Source of the DNA: Haladaptatus litoreus
GTDB lineage: Archaea > Halobacteriota > Halobacteria > Halobacteriales > Haladaptataceae
Direction: 5' to 3'
Length of the DNA stretch: 64,000 nucleotides
Assembly: GCF_900156425.1 (NCBI RefSeq)
Contig: NZ_FTNO01000004.1
Span: forward strand, 333,788-397,787
Within the stretch, counting starts at the first letter, position 1, and every line of letters starts with the position of its first letter. Below are positions 35,477-45,195 of the stretch, one piece after another. Both the position numbers and the translations under genes were made by a program. The notes under the pieces are model-generated. The model was not told where the DNA came from. It saw nothing but the letters and a program-made list of their open reading frames with translations, and searched no databases.

Positions 35477-37468
35477 ATGTTCGGACGAATATCTGGCTGG
35501 TTCCAACAGCGACGGTTCGACGTTGATGCCGCGATTATCGGGTTCATACTCGCACTGGGGCTATTTCCGCTGCGCTTTTTCGCTTCCCAGATTTACATCC
35601 AGACGATTCCAATTGTCCTTGGTCTAGGGTGTGGTCTTTATCTTCTCGCGATTCGGAACGATCGTGAGTCGATTGACTTTTTCCCATCCTTCTCACGACC
35701 AGTAGCCCAAGTATTGCCGAGCATCGTCTTTACAACGACTGCCCTGATGGTCGGTGTCGCGCTCTATTCTGGAGAGCGTACCCTGTTATTTCATGTCCTT
35801 GCAGGTATGGCGGGCACGCTCATCCTTCTCCAGATTCTGTTCACTGATGACGATGATTTTCTCCCAGCACTGTTGCTTGTGCAGGTTCTTGTCCTTGCGT
35901 TCGTCGTTCGACTCATGGCGGTATACACTACGCCGTCATACATCGGTATCGACATTTGGACACATATGACGCAGTTGGCCCAAGGAGTGCTCGATCAGCA
36001 CTCACTAGCTGCAATGCAGGGGAACAAACATATCGCCGCACCGTTATACCATCTACTGGTCGCAGCCTCTGCTATGCTGTACGATGTGTCGCTCCGGAAT
36101 GCACTGTATCTTTCCGTTGGTCTAGCAATGCCGATGATCATCCTGTTCGTATACGCGGCAGCAAAGCTACTTGTTCCAACGCGCTGGGCAATCTTCGCGG
36201 CGATGCTCTATTCGATTGGCGACTACGTCATCGAGTGGGGTATTCACCTTATTCCAACGAGCCACGGTCTATTGTTTTTCGCCGCGATTGTGTATGCTTT
36301 GATGCGTATCATGCAACTACAATATAGTGGACGGGACTTTGGTCTCCTTGTATTCCTCTCTGTTGCGATTATCCTAACACATCAAGTTTCAACATTTATC
36401 ATGCTCGTCGTCTTGTTCTCAGGACTGGCCGCGCAGTTCGTCCTGCGGCTTGGTCTTTTCCACACAAAGACGGCACGCAAACCGAATATCTTCGAGAACG
36501 TAGAGCCAGTCAATCTCGCAGGGCTGTTAGCGTTCGACATCGGCCTTATCACGTTCATGTGGTCGTTCACACCGTACAACGGCGATTCGTTCCTCGAGAC
36601 CGTACTCCTATATCTCAGTGAGACGATGCAGGATAGTTTCGGATTTATGAATCTCGCAAACCCCGGAGACAGTGCAGAGGGAATCGCATTGCCTCCACCG
36701 ACACTTGCAGACATGTTAGCAACATATACCGAAACAGTAGGATTCCTTATACTGTTTGGACTCTGTACTGTCGGCTGTCTGTACGTCCTGCGGCGTAACC
36801 GCATTTCTCATTCCACATTTACGTTGCTGTTTGCCACCGTTGTAATGACCGGATTTACGCTTGGCCTCCCATTGTTCGGTATCCGCAACTTCATCCCACA
36901 ACGGTGGTTCGCGTTCCTCTACCTGCCGATGGCCATCCTCGCCGCTCTCGGCGTAGGGTATCTTGTTCACAACCTCAATCGGAATATTGTTGTCGCAACC
37001 TTGCTTGTCGTCGCGCTTATCTATCCGGGTATAATGATGGTTTCGGGGCATGGGACGCTCGATAACCCTGTTTTCGAGCAAGAGCAGACTCGGTTAACGT
37101 ACACTGAACAAGAGATGGTTGCTGTCTCCTCCATCAGGACAATGACTGGGTCCCCAGATTCCTCAAACATCCTTCCGCAACAGGTGCTTCGCACCGACCA
37201 CCCATATCAGACGGTGTTTATAAGGACAGGGGCATACCCAGCCGCCGCATTCAATGTCTCGACAAATGGCGGGCCGACGAACCATCCACTTACGGTGTAT
37301 CGGTCATACCAGACTACCGGTGCGCCGAACTACATGCTCGTTAACGAATCTGCAAATGCGAGTGTTCCCGTCACGCGGCCTATCTCAAAACAGAGTGTGT
37401 GTCGCCCGAGCCAGAGCGTGCTCTATACTAATGGTGATGTTGTGATGTGTGCTAACCGGACGATATAA
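35477..37468 (+). CDS. Large polytopic membrane protein of the glycan locus
   Basis: The 663-residue protein has 12 or more predicted membrane helices and a roughly 130-residue C-terminal extracytoplasmic domain. The loop with YIGIDIWTHMTQLAQGVLDQ has a GT-C style acidic cluster, and there is LIPTSHGLLFFAAIVYALM further on, so a lipid-linked-sugar-dependent glycosyltransferase or polymerase is the best guess. It lies 42 bases after the DUF354 gene. No closer family recognised. Confidence 0.7.
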   Translation: MFGRISGWFQQRRFDVDAAIIGFILALGLFPLRFFASQIYIQTIPIVLGLGCGLYLLAIRNDRESIDFFPSFSRPVAQVLPSIVFTTTALMVGVALYSGERTLLFHVLAGMAGTLILLQILFTDDDDFLPALLLVQVLVLAFVVRLMAVYTTPSYIGIDIWTHMTQLAQGVLDQHSLAAMQGNKHIAAPLYHLLVAASAMLYDVSLRNALYLSVGLAMPMIILFVYAAAKLLVPTRWAIFAAMLYSIGDYVIEWGIHLIPTSHGLLFFAAIVYALMRIMQLQYSGRDFGLLVFLSVAIILTHQVSTFIMLVVLFSGLAAQFVLRLGLFHTKTARKPNIFENVEPVNLAGLLAFDIGLITFMWSFTPYNGDSFLETVLLYLSETMQDSFGFMNLANPGDSAEGIALPPPTLADMLATYTETVGFLILFGLCTVGCLYVLRRNRISHSTFTLLFATVVMTGFTLGLPLFGIRNFIPQRWFAFLYLPMAILAALGVGYLVHNLNRNIVVATLLVVALIYPGIMMVSGHGTLDNPVFEQEQTRLTYTEQEMVAVSSIRTMTGSPDSSNILPQQVLRTDHPYQTVFIRTGAYPAAAFNVSTNGGPTNHPLTVYRSYQTTGAPNYMLVNESANASVPVTRPISKQSVCRPSQSVLYTNGDVVMCANRTI

Positions 37469-37607
37469 CTCCTTTTATCATCTCAACCACGGTGAGTTAT
37501 GCACGAACGGCGTGTGCTCGTATCAAGCGGTGCCGGCTTGCTCGTTTCAATCCTTTTGTCTAACTTACTTATATTGTCGCTGGGGACGATGGTTATCTTA
37601 GAACAGT

Positions 37608-38040
37608 TGAGGATTTAGCTGAAATACTGGCGGGTAAGCCCCCTTCTTCAACGGACGAAGTGAGTAGGGAGGGGATACACCCGCTGTCTTCGGTTACTTT
37701 CACTGTACGCCAGAGCTTTGCTACTCTCGTCCGGACGGTGTAGTAAGACACTCACTGCAATGCGTCCGGTGTTCAAACGCGACAAATGCCGTGCACTGGA
37801 CGTGGTGGCTGAGTGTCCATCCGGTAGGAGTGGGACACTCCGAACCGCCTGTAAAGGGAAATCGCCTGCGGAGTCTGGAACCGTCCTCAGAACCAACGGT
37901 TCTGATGGGCCGCACGAGAACGGAGTTCTCGTGGACGCTGTGGAAATGGTTTCTGCACGTTCCGACACAGAAACAGGAAGCTCCGTCCTCAACAAGCGAG
38001 GGGCGGGGAGGCCCGAGCGCGGTAGGACGGAGTAGTTCAC
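37608..38040 (+). mobile_element. Internally deleted IS1341-type element
   Basis: It starts with an element left end (TTAGCTGAAATACTGGCGGG then TAAGCCCCC) and finishes with a TnpB-like tail, VSARSDTETGSSVLN, matching VSAKHVLEAGSPVLN of the intact protein, followed by the stop and GTAGTTCAC. Nearly all of tnpB is missing. The internal stretch GTCCGGTGTTCAAACGCGAC is repeated in the element that starts at 63889. Further short hairpin ends occur at 38155-38190; no gene is seen from 38041 to 38517. Confidence 0.65.
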
Positions 38041-38517
38041 ACAAGACAGTCGAGTTCTGTGCCATCCTCGTCCACCCTTCATTCTCCGTGAACCGGCGGT
38101 GTGTAACCCGCCACGTCGTTGCCAGGGGTGTGTCTGAAACCTCATTGTAGGGGAATGCCACGCCCTTTAGGGCATGGTAGCTTACTGCGGGACTTCCTAC
38201 CAGGGGGCCCTCGTCATCGAGGTTTTTGGAACTATACTCTGAGGGAGTTGTTGTTGCGGTTGCCGACTCGTCTCCCGGTCTCTTGTAGTGCTGTCACAAG
38301 CACTCCCTTCCCGAGGCATGTCGTCGCTCATCAATCTAACTAACCACGATTTCTCCTCCACCGCTTGCAATGGGTTTCTTCACTACCACAGTTGGTGACA
38401 TCGCTAACAGTTGGTCACCAAAGATCTACAGCAACGAGGCAAAAACTCGAGAATTCACATATTTCCGATATGATTTTCGGATTGATGCTTGCAGCGGAGA
38501 AGGAACTGATTGGTGTG

Positions 38518-38896
38518 TGACATCCTCCCGCGCCTAAAGACGCGGGCCTCCCACACCCACCAATGGGTGGTTCGTTGGAATGTTTACGGTTCGCACCCCG
38601 ACGAGGTGCTGGCTATGCCACGTAGCCGTTACTCCTATCGCGTCCGGAGAACGGACGGGACTCGGAGGTACTTGGTTGTTTTGCGTCGGTTCGCCGTCCA
38701 TGGGCTTACTTTTTGATGAGGCAAACACCCAGTCAACTGCCAGTTATCGGACTGTCAGAATCCGATGGGATACCATCGAATCGACAATAAAGATACGCAC
38801 GGAGTGAACCTAAGACTATGCCGTACAGTGAAAGTAACCAAAGACGGCGATTCAGCCACGCCCGCTAGGGCGTGGTATTCTCGCCTGCAATTCTAT
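38518..38896 (+). mobile_element. MITE-like element, family A, copy 2
   Basis: Begins TGACATCCTCCCGCGCC and ends GCCACGCCCGCTAGGGCG with TGGTATTCTCGCCTG. Over the middle part (38590-38700 against 415-530) it is close to identical with copy 1. No coding capacity recognised. It lies next to the DUF1616 gene end. Confidence 0.7.
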
Positions 38897-38920
38897 AAAT
38901 ATTCCCTGATGCCGAGAGGA

Positions 38921-39844
38921 TCACGAGGAGAGCCACAGTCGAATTACATGGTGTGGGTTGCCGGATGAATCGCCCTTGTAGAGAAGCAGACGAACTCGAA
39001 CGTTGTCACCGGAAATGGATGGGTCGCCGTTGAGTACTACCTGTTTCGTTTGTCTCGACTCAACTGTTACTTGCTGTTGATCGAACTGTGTCTGTTCAGC
39101 TATATTTCCATCTTCGACACGTTCGAGCACTGCTACAATGGTGTACTGGGTCTGTTCCCCTTCGTGGTTGCCAACGTTGACGGTTATCCCGTCGTCTCCC
39201 AAGCTAGATTGATAAAACGTGCTTGTGTTGCTGTTGACATTTTGTCCCTCCACATAAAATTCGGTGAACTGCTCTCCTGTTGGTTGACTGAGAACCGCAA
39301 AGCCGACACTTGATGTAACCAACAGAAGGCTGATAACGATACCAACGTTCAGAATCGTAGTTAAGCTATTTGAACCTTGTCCCGCCGAATTAAATAGTAG
39401 TCTGGGCAGACCAAGCGAATACCGCTTGTCGGCGGGAACGCGCCATCGGCGAACAAATGCACCGAGCGCAGACAGTATGGTGAAGCCAATAACTCCGATC
39501 AGAATCGGCAGTACTCGGATGCCCCACGGTGTGAAGTTCGCAATTGCTGCGACCATTGGAACGACAGCAACGCTTACTGTGACGGCAAGGGCGACTCGTT
39601 CAGGCCCGCCGATTGCGTATATGGGCTCATTTTTATCGCCTCCGAATACTCGAGCGTCATCCCTTCCATTTTCGGGAAAGAGGCCCGAAATAAACGCGTA
39701 TCCTGGAAGAAAGAGAACGAGCGGAAGCATGAATACAACGCGCAGTGGCCCGTCGAGTCCAGTAAGTGCCACACTTCCACTAAAAATAGCCACCCCTACG
39801 ACTAACACGAGATCTGAAAACCACCAGCGGCTGTTCGTACTCAT
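38921..39844 (-). CDS. DUF1616 membrane protein
   Basis: The 307-residue protein has four membrane helices (about 8-28, 32-50, 82-102, 108-128) plus a fifth (about 160-180) and an extracellular beta domain. LPLVLFLPGYAFISGLFPEN and GGPERVALAVTVSVAVVPMV are the conserved DUF1616 segments. Members are frequent in archaeal surface-glycan loci; function unknown. TATAATAAAA (minus strand, about 39870-39879) is a likely promoter box. Confidence 0.88.
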   Translation of the reverse strand: MSTNSRWWFSDLVLVVGVAIFSGSVALTGLDGPLRVVFMLPLVLFLPGYAFISGLFPENGRDDARVFGGDKNEPIYAIGGPERVALAVTVSVAVVPMVAAIANFTPWGIRVLPILIGVIGFTILSALGAFVRRWRVPADKRYSLGLPRLLFNSAGQGSNSLTTILNVGIVISLLLVTSSVGFAVLSQPTGEQFTEFYVEGQNVNSNTSTFYQSSLGDDGITVNVGNHEGEQTQYTIVAVLERVEDGNIAEQTQFDQQQVTVESRQTKQVVLNGDPSISGDNVRVRLLLYKGDSSGNPHHVIRLWLSS

Positions 39845-39889
39845 TGTCCTCTACCTAGCATGAAACAGGTTTTATTATACGGCTCCTAA

Positions 39890-41608
39890 TCAGCTCTCGA
39901 ACGAAATTTCGTCAGCACCACTCGCATCCATTTGCAAATAAAGGACGTCAGTTGGGTTGACCACTGTTTTGGAACATTGGGCGACCCAGCCGACCATATC
40001 GTTGATACGGAGTTTGTGCCGCGGTGGCAGGTTGTGGATTGACTCGTGCTGTGGGAATAGTCGCTGATCGAGGTTATACCGGTCATACACCTGTTGACGA
40101 TCTGGCCACGCCGGTTCGAAACCCTTTATGAATGGAAGCTTTCGCCGTGCGAACCGCTCTACCTCTGAGAGAACCGTCGACATGTATGGTCGATCTGGTG
40201 GTCGATGCCGGAACAAATCTTCATCTAACTGTCGAATCGCACGAATAAACGTCGCCGTGTTTCGGTACTTTGGTGGCGTTTGAAGATGCCAGTCCAATAG
40301 CTCTGTGTCTGCTGCGATGAATGACTCGAGGTAGTTATCCGCGAGATGTGTTCGGAACGGAATTGTTGGTTGGTTGCTGATACTGAACAATGAAAGCGCA
40401 TTCTGTACGGAGTCGGTGCGGCTCCAACAGCGATCAAATTCGCTGGCGATTGCGTCGCGGACGAAGTTGCCGGCTGCGTCCAAGTCGTCCGTATACTGTT
40501 CAGCGACAACTCGACTTTTATCTGGCATGTAGCCAAAGTTATCAAGCGACGCTTCGGTGGGGTCTGGATCGATTTCCATCCGCTTCAGCGGAAGCGTCTT
40601 GCCAAACATTTTAAGCTCGCTCCGTTTGTGGCCGAAACCACGCAGAAGGGTGTCGAACAAGAGTCCGTGATACATCGTATCGACTTCAATATCATTGTTA
40701 TAACCTGCGTGGTGGATGTGGATGGACTCTTTGATGCCGTTCGTATCACGAACCTTCTGCTCACCAGGCATAATGTACCGGTCGTTTGTCACCAGCGTTG
40801 TATGGTCAACACCGTATTGTTTGGCAAGTCGGCGGGCAACTTTTACTTCCTGTGCTTCTGGTTTGCCGACCGTATAACAGTGCTCGATTTCGGGGAACTG
40901 GGACAACAGTGTCCGTGAGTCGTATCCTGCGGATAGGAGTAGCCCTTTTTTACCGGGCTGTCGCGAGCGTCGACGAATTGCTCGTTGCATGCGATCTGCA
41001 AGCTCACTTGGATAATCCATATCCTGTTCGTTGTAGATGAATCGGTCGAGATCACCGGCTTCATCCGGCGTCAAATAGCCGTCAAAGGATGTCCGATGAA
41101 GTTCATGAAACAGCGTCTTGTTGCCGAGAATGACGCCCATGTGCAAAAACTCTCCAACCGATTGTTTGCGCATTGTCGGATCATCAATAGTCTTTGCAAC
41201 CTCTGCTGCGTCGGATCCGAACACTCGAACTCCAGGATCGTCGGTATAGAAACACTCCCATGACCGAATCGGATCAGTAAGGACGACAGTGTCGCCCTCA
41301 TGTACGATAAACGCGAGATACGATCCGTTGAGCGCCTTGATAGCATCTTTTCCTTTTTCTATATACTGTTCTAGTAACCAGCGAGCGGGTTCCGACCAGC
41401 CACGTTTATTGGGATATGCTTCTCCCCAGATAATGCACGACCCATTCTCTCCCGAATAGGAGGCACTTCGCCCCGGAATTCCGAGTCCAGTGTCTCGAAT
41501 ACCAACTGTTGCGACGTCGCTCGTCACGATATCGTCGAATTCGCGGACGCTCCGGAATTGCTCAAACTCGTTCCGGTCACCGAAGACGCCAAATATCTCT
41601 TTATTCAT
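39890..41608 (-). CDS. Asparagine-synthase-like ATP pyrophosphatase without glutaminase cysteine
   Basis: The 572-residue protein resembles AsnB. The N-terminal glutaminase-like domain contains GSYLAFIVHEGDTVVLTDPI, and the synthetase domain has the PP-loop LLLSAGYDSRTL (about 230-241). The first residues are MNKEIFG, so the Cys that would follow Met in an active glutamine amidotransferase is missing. The PP-loop is AGYDSR rather than SGGxDS. Relatives in glycan clusters may amidate sugar acids or be non-enzymatic. It probably shares a direction-based unit with DUF1616. Confidence 0.8.
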   Translation of the reverse strand: MNKEIFGVFGDRNEFEQFRSVREFDDIVTSDVATVGIRDTGLGIPGRSASYSGENGSCIIWGEAYPNKRGWSEPARWLLEQYIEKGKDAIKALNGSYLAFIVHEGDTVVLTDPIRSWECFYTDDPGVRVFGSDAAEVAKTIDDPTMRKQSVGEFLHMGVILGNKTLFHELHRTSFDGYLTPDEAGDLDRFIYNEQDMDYPSELADRMQRAIRRRSRQPGKKGLLLSAGYDSRTLLSQFPEIEHCYTVGKPEAQEVKVARRLAKQYGVDHTTLVTNDRYIMPGEQKVRDTNGIKESIHIHHAGYNNDIEVDTMYHGLLFDTLLRGFGHKRSELKMFGKTLPLKRMEIDPDPTEASLDNFGYMPDKSRVVAEQYTDDLDAAGNFVRDAIASEFDRCWSRTDSVQNALSLFSISNQPTIPFRTHLADNYLESFIAADTELLDWHLQTPPKYRNTATFIRAIRQLDEDLFRHRPPDRPYMSTVLSEVERFARRKLPFIKGFEPAWPDRQQVYDRYNLDQRLFPQHESIHNLPPRHKLRINDMVGWVAQCSKTVVNPTDVLYLQMDASGADEISFES

Positions 41609-42329
41609 TGTTCACACCTTACTCTCCGTGATTTGGAGATTCCTCCGTGCCACAGCGACAACTAATCGTCCGTCGATCCGGACACCCAATCGTAGGTATA
41701 GTTCGTGTCACGGTTGGCTCTGTTTACAACTATCGTGTTTATGGCGGTTAACTATACACAGTATAATGTAAGAAGAGTTATGTTTAAGAACATCCGAAAC
41801 CAATTTCTAGTCTCTAACACGACCAGATTCTCTTTTCCTCCACTTTTTTGGTACTGTTTTTCTATGGGGTCATACTGTTACTAACTAACACTTCCTCAGC
41901 TTTCATAATGAATGAGCAAATCCCCTGTCGAGGACCGATAGTGAGTCATTACTATCTACTCTTCAGGTTTGTTTTGTCTAAATACCCTTCCGCAAGCCGT
42001 CTTTCAATTTCTGTTTAAATATAGATATTTTTCATAAAATAATCCTCGCACCGAGAGCGGATGATGCTCTGCGTATCCTCTTTGAGGACATGTAATGACC
42101 TCAAATTAGAAAAGGATTAAGCCGAATTAGAGCACAAAAATACCTAATTATAGTATGCCAACAAAAACCTCCTATTTCCCGGTACCATTTCGTCTGAGGA
42201 TTCGCCCCCTTATTATAGAAAACGGACATTTATGAGTGCAATTATGTGGTTATTAAACCAGTGATGACTTCGTTCCTCCCATTGGTTATCCGTGATATAT
42301 ATTTATGCTCACCCCCTGCAATTTCTTGT
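41609..42329. other. AT-rich intergenic region
   Basis: About 700 bases upstream of both the asparagine-synthase homologue and the FkbM gene. I see no coding frame with recognisable content, no element terminus and no RNA gene. It presumably contains the two divergent promoters. Confidence 0.5.
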
Positions 42330-43136
42330 ATGGTTGATCTGGAACACCGAGCGACCCGCAGTTATTTATGGAATTTTTGCAAGCGAGTCGGTGTCGCACC
42401 AGTAATCGCAACTCTGTACTGGCACACTAAGCTCGCGTTGCATTTCTGGTCTACAACGGTGACCATTGGTTGTCACACTGTTAAGTTTGCAACAGATACT
42501 CGAACCGAGTATCAGCGCGCAACTTCGCTCGTCGGAGAGCAGACCGTCATAGAATCTCTGCTCACAGACGTTCGAGATTCCGATATAGTGTTTGACATCG
42601 GTGCTAATATTGGTACACACACCTGCTTCGTAGGAAAGTCCTTACGAAGTGGTAGAGTTATTGCGTTCGAGCCAATGCCGACAAACGCTATTCGCCTTCG
42701 CCATAACCTTTCGATGAACCTTCCGGCAAGCAGATGGGAGGTTGCTGAACTTGCCCTTTCAAACGAGGAGGGCTCCGGTACTCTTGCTGTTGAAGGAAAG
42801 CGCTACGGTGAGGGAAAGCATGCTCTTTCTTCGGACGGTGAGCTGACAGTCGACGTCTCCCGAGGTGAGAGTCTCATTGAGGAGGGTCGATATCCTGCAC
42901 CGGATATCCTCAAAATCGATGTTGAAGGTGCGGAGTTGCGAGTGCTTGAAGGATTTGGCGAACAACTTTCTAATGTTCGTGTCATATACGTAGAACTCCA
43001 TTACGACCTTAGTGCAGAGTACGGAACGTCGACGGCAGAAATTGAAACGTACCTTCGGGATTACGGTTTCGAAATCGAACGGCTGAGTGATCGGTCAGAT
43101 GCGTATCACATCCGTGCTATCCGTTCACAAGAGTGA
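42330..43136 (+). CDS. FkbM-family methyltransferase
   Basis: I used ATG 42330 (MVDLEHRATRSYLWNFCKRV), though the frame is open back to 42246 and the start is uncertain. The 268-residue protein has the SAM-binding motif VFDIGANIGTHT (about 97-108), the acidic loop VIAFEPMPTNAIRLRHNL, LKIDVEGAELRVLEGF and VRVIYVELHYDL, all standard for FkbM. These enzymes O-methylate sugars. It lies inside the glycan locus. The 43137-43446 gap shows no gene. Confidence 0.85.
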   Translation: MVDLEHRATRSYLWNFCKRVGVAPVIATLYWHTKLALHFWSTTVTIGCHTVKFATDTRTEYQRATSLVGEQTVIESLLTDVRDSDIVFDIGANIGTHTCFVGKSLRSGRVIAFEPMPTNAIRLRHNLSMNLPASRWEVAELALSNEEGSGTLAVEGKRYGEGKHALSSDGELTVDVSRGESLIEEGRYPAPDILKIDVEGAELRVLEGFGEQLSNVRVIYVELHYDLSAEYGTSTAEIETYLRDYGFEIERLSDRSDAYHIRAIRSQE

Positions 43137-43463
43137 TTATTCAAAATATCTAACCAAGGATATCAGGGTGATAGAGATCCGAGTTATAACTGCTGAAACA
43201 TTGCTATTCTCGAAATCATTATACATTATATTAAATATACTTGCTGTAAATAAATACTTTAATTCACTATGACGATATGGTTCGATTCGTATAATCAAGC
43301 ATGTGCCATGGGAGTCTGTTTCTCCAAATGTTTGATCACAAGTGCGAGTGAGAGGAGATGCACTTCATTGTTGCTCTGGAAAATGATAAAAATGCATGAT
43401 GTGTGGTATTGACTGATAAATAGCTATGAGCACGCAGGCATTCGTTCCCTCTCGTATGGTGAA

Positions 43464-44690
43464 CTACCCTGCCCTGCTCGGCTTGACAGCCTCGCTGAGG
43501 ACAGGGCTTCCTGTTTCGATGACGCGCTTTGCAGACACAACCGTGTCCGGAGGGAGCGCAGTCTCCGCAGGCGTCGATTCGGAGTGAACCACTCCTACTT
43601 TGGCGAGTCCGCGAGAAAGGATGTTGTAGGCAGCGTTCGCGTCGCGGTCGCACGCGAAACCACAGGCTGGGCATGAGTGTTTTCGCACCCACAACGGCTT
43701 GTCTGTCTTGACGCCACACTGGGAACATTCCTTGGTCGTCCCTCGCGGGTTCACCGCCACAAAGTGCGTGCCTTCGCGTTCGCACTTGTACTCCAACATT
43801 CGGAGGAACGTCCCCCACGCCGCTCCGGCACGGTTGCGGCTGTTGTCCGGAAGTTCCATCAACTCCTTTGTGTCGAGGTCTTCGACAGCTACGAGGTCAT
43901 ACTCCCGAGTGTAGTAGTTCGAGAGTTTGTGCAGAAAATCCCGACGTTTCCGCTTCAACTCGGCATGTCGCCGGGCGACCGTACGCTGTTGTGTGCGGTA
44001 GTTTGCCGACCCGTGGTCTTTCCGCGAGAGCGTCCGTTGCTCGCGTTCCAACCGCTCGCGTTCGGCGGATAGATTGGGACCTTCGACCGCAGTTCCGTCT
44101 GTGTCGTGAGCATACTTGAGAATCCCTACGTCGATACCAACGCATTTCTCGGGGTTCTCGGGTTTCGTGGGTGTAGCGTCTGTGGTTTCGATTCCGAGGA
44201 TAGCGAACCACTTGCCGGTCGGTTCGCGTTTGACGACTACCTCTTTTATCGTGGCGTCGTCGGGGATCTCTCGGTGGTAGACTATCGGAATGTCGCCAAT
44301 CTTGGACAAAGACAGTACAGTTCGGCCACTCGTTTTCTTGAGTTCAAAGCCGGTTTGACTGTATTTGATTGACCGATATTCCCGTGGCCCTTTCCAGTTG
44401 AGCGTCCCAACCGTCCGGCCGTTCTCTTTCAATGATTTGAGCGTTGAAAGGTTGTCGTACAACCGTTGAACGACTTTTTGGAGCACTTTCGAGTGAATTT
44501 GCTTCAAGTCGCTCCACCATTTTTTCAGGTCGGGAAGCAACGATTGTTCCTTGTAGGCGGTTGTCCCGCTGTTGCGGTTCAGTCGGTGGAGGAAGTGGTT
44601 GTAGACCTGTCTACAGGTATCGACAGTCCACGCTAACCGTTCGTGGAGGTCGTCGGACGGGGTGATTCGATACCTGTAGTTGTAGCGCAT
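43464..44690 (-). CDS. tnpB: TnpB, RNA-guided nuclease
   Basis: This 408-residue TnpB looks complete. It has an N-terminal wedge/REC part (MRYNYRYRITPSDDLHERLA), RuvC-I CVGIDVGILKYAHD (about 183-196), a long basic helix, RuvC-II LVAVEDLDTKEL, the zinc ribbon CSQCG and CPACG, and RuvC-III CDRDANAAYNIL. The catalytic Asp, Glu, Asp are all present. The guide RNA would come from the right end at 43447-43520. It lies 3 bases after the DUF2080 gene. Confidence 0.93.
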   Translation of the reverse strand: MRYNYRYRITPSDDLHERLAWTVDTCRQVYNHFLHRLNRNSGTTAYKEQSLLPDLKKWWSDLKQIHSKVLQKVVQRLYDNLSTLKSLKENGRTVGTLNWKGPREYRSIKYSQTGFELKKTSGRTVLSLSKIGDIPIVYHREIPDDATIKEVVVKREPTGKWFAILGIETTDATPTKPENPEKCVGIDVGILKYAHDTDGTAVEGPNLSAERERLEREQRTLSRKDHGSANYRTQQRTVARRHAELKRKRRDFLHKLSNYYTREYDLVAVEDLDTKELMELPDNSRNRAGAAWGTFLRMLEYKCEREGTHFVAVNPRGTTKECSQCGVKTDKPLWVRKHSCPACGFACDRDANAAYNILSRGLAKVGVVHSESTPAETALPPDTVVSAKRVIETGSPVLSEAVKPSRAG

Positions 44691-44693
44691 GGC

Positions 44694-44843
44694 CTACTCG
44701 TTTTCGTTGCTTGGATCGGTGACGCGGACTACTTTGACAGTGGCTCCTGTCCACGCTTTCGGGACGTAGATGTGCGCACCGTTGCCGGTTGGTTTGACTT
44801 CGGCCTCGAGAACTTCGTGTCCTTCGACTTCGTACCGATCCAT
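44694..44843 (-). CDS. DUF2080-type transposon-associated small protein
   Basis: The 49-residue protein (MDRYEVEGHEVLEAEVKPTG) has the family core GNGAHIYVPKAWTGATVKVV. The stop is 3 bases before the tnpB ATG, the same spacing as at 50225/50221. Probably DNA-binding, by its AbrB-like pattern; that is inference. Confidence 0.8.
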   Translation of the reverse strand: MDRYEVEGHEVLEAEVKPTGNGAHIYVPKAWTGATVKVVRVTDPSNENE

Positions 44844-45195
44844 TAACTGTATCTACAAGGTAGATACTCATAAGTCTACCGACAACGTGGGCCTGCGAAA
44901 TGGCAAAAGTACACGACTGCGAGACGATGACGGCGGGTGTATCCCCATCCTACTCGCTCTCTTCGGCCGCTCCTTGAGGATGGGGCCTTACCCGCCTGCA
45001 ATTCAGGTAAAGCGGATAAAGACACAAACGCGCTGTGGGATATTTTGTTTGTAATCTCAAACAAATAGGACTCTCAAACCGCTCAGGATTGGCTGTTCTG
45101 ACTTGGCGCCAGCGGGGGACTATGCTTCTTGTGGACACGTTGTGTCGACACAATGCATCAAACCAAGATGCTCTCCGCTTCAAGGTAGGGAGATG

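Larger units (their letters stand above)
43447..45010 (-). mobile_element. IS1341-type element with intact tnpB (copy 1)
   Basis: The 3' border holds the right end (GTGAACTACCCTGCCCTGCT, then a hairpin with CAGCCTCGCTGAGG and ACAGGGC). The 5' border at 44935-45010 holds the left-end signature CTTGAGGATGGGGCCTTACC with CGCCTGCAATTCAG. It encodes a DUF2080 protein and TnpB but no TnpA. Confidence 0.8.
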
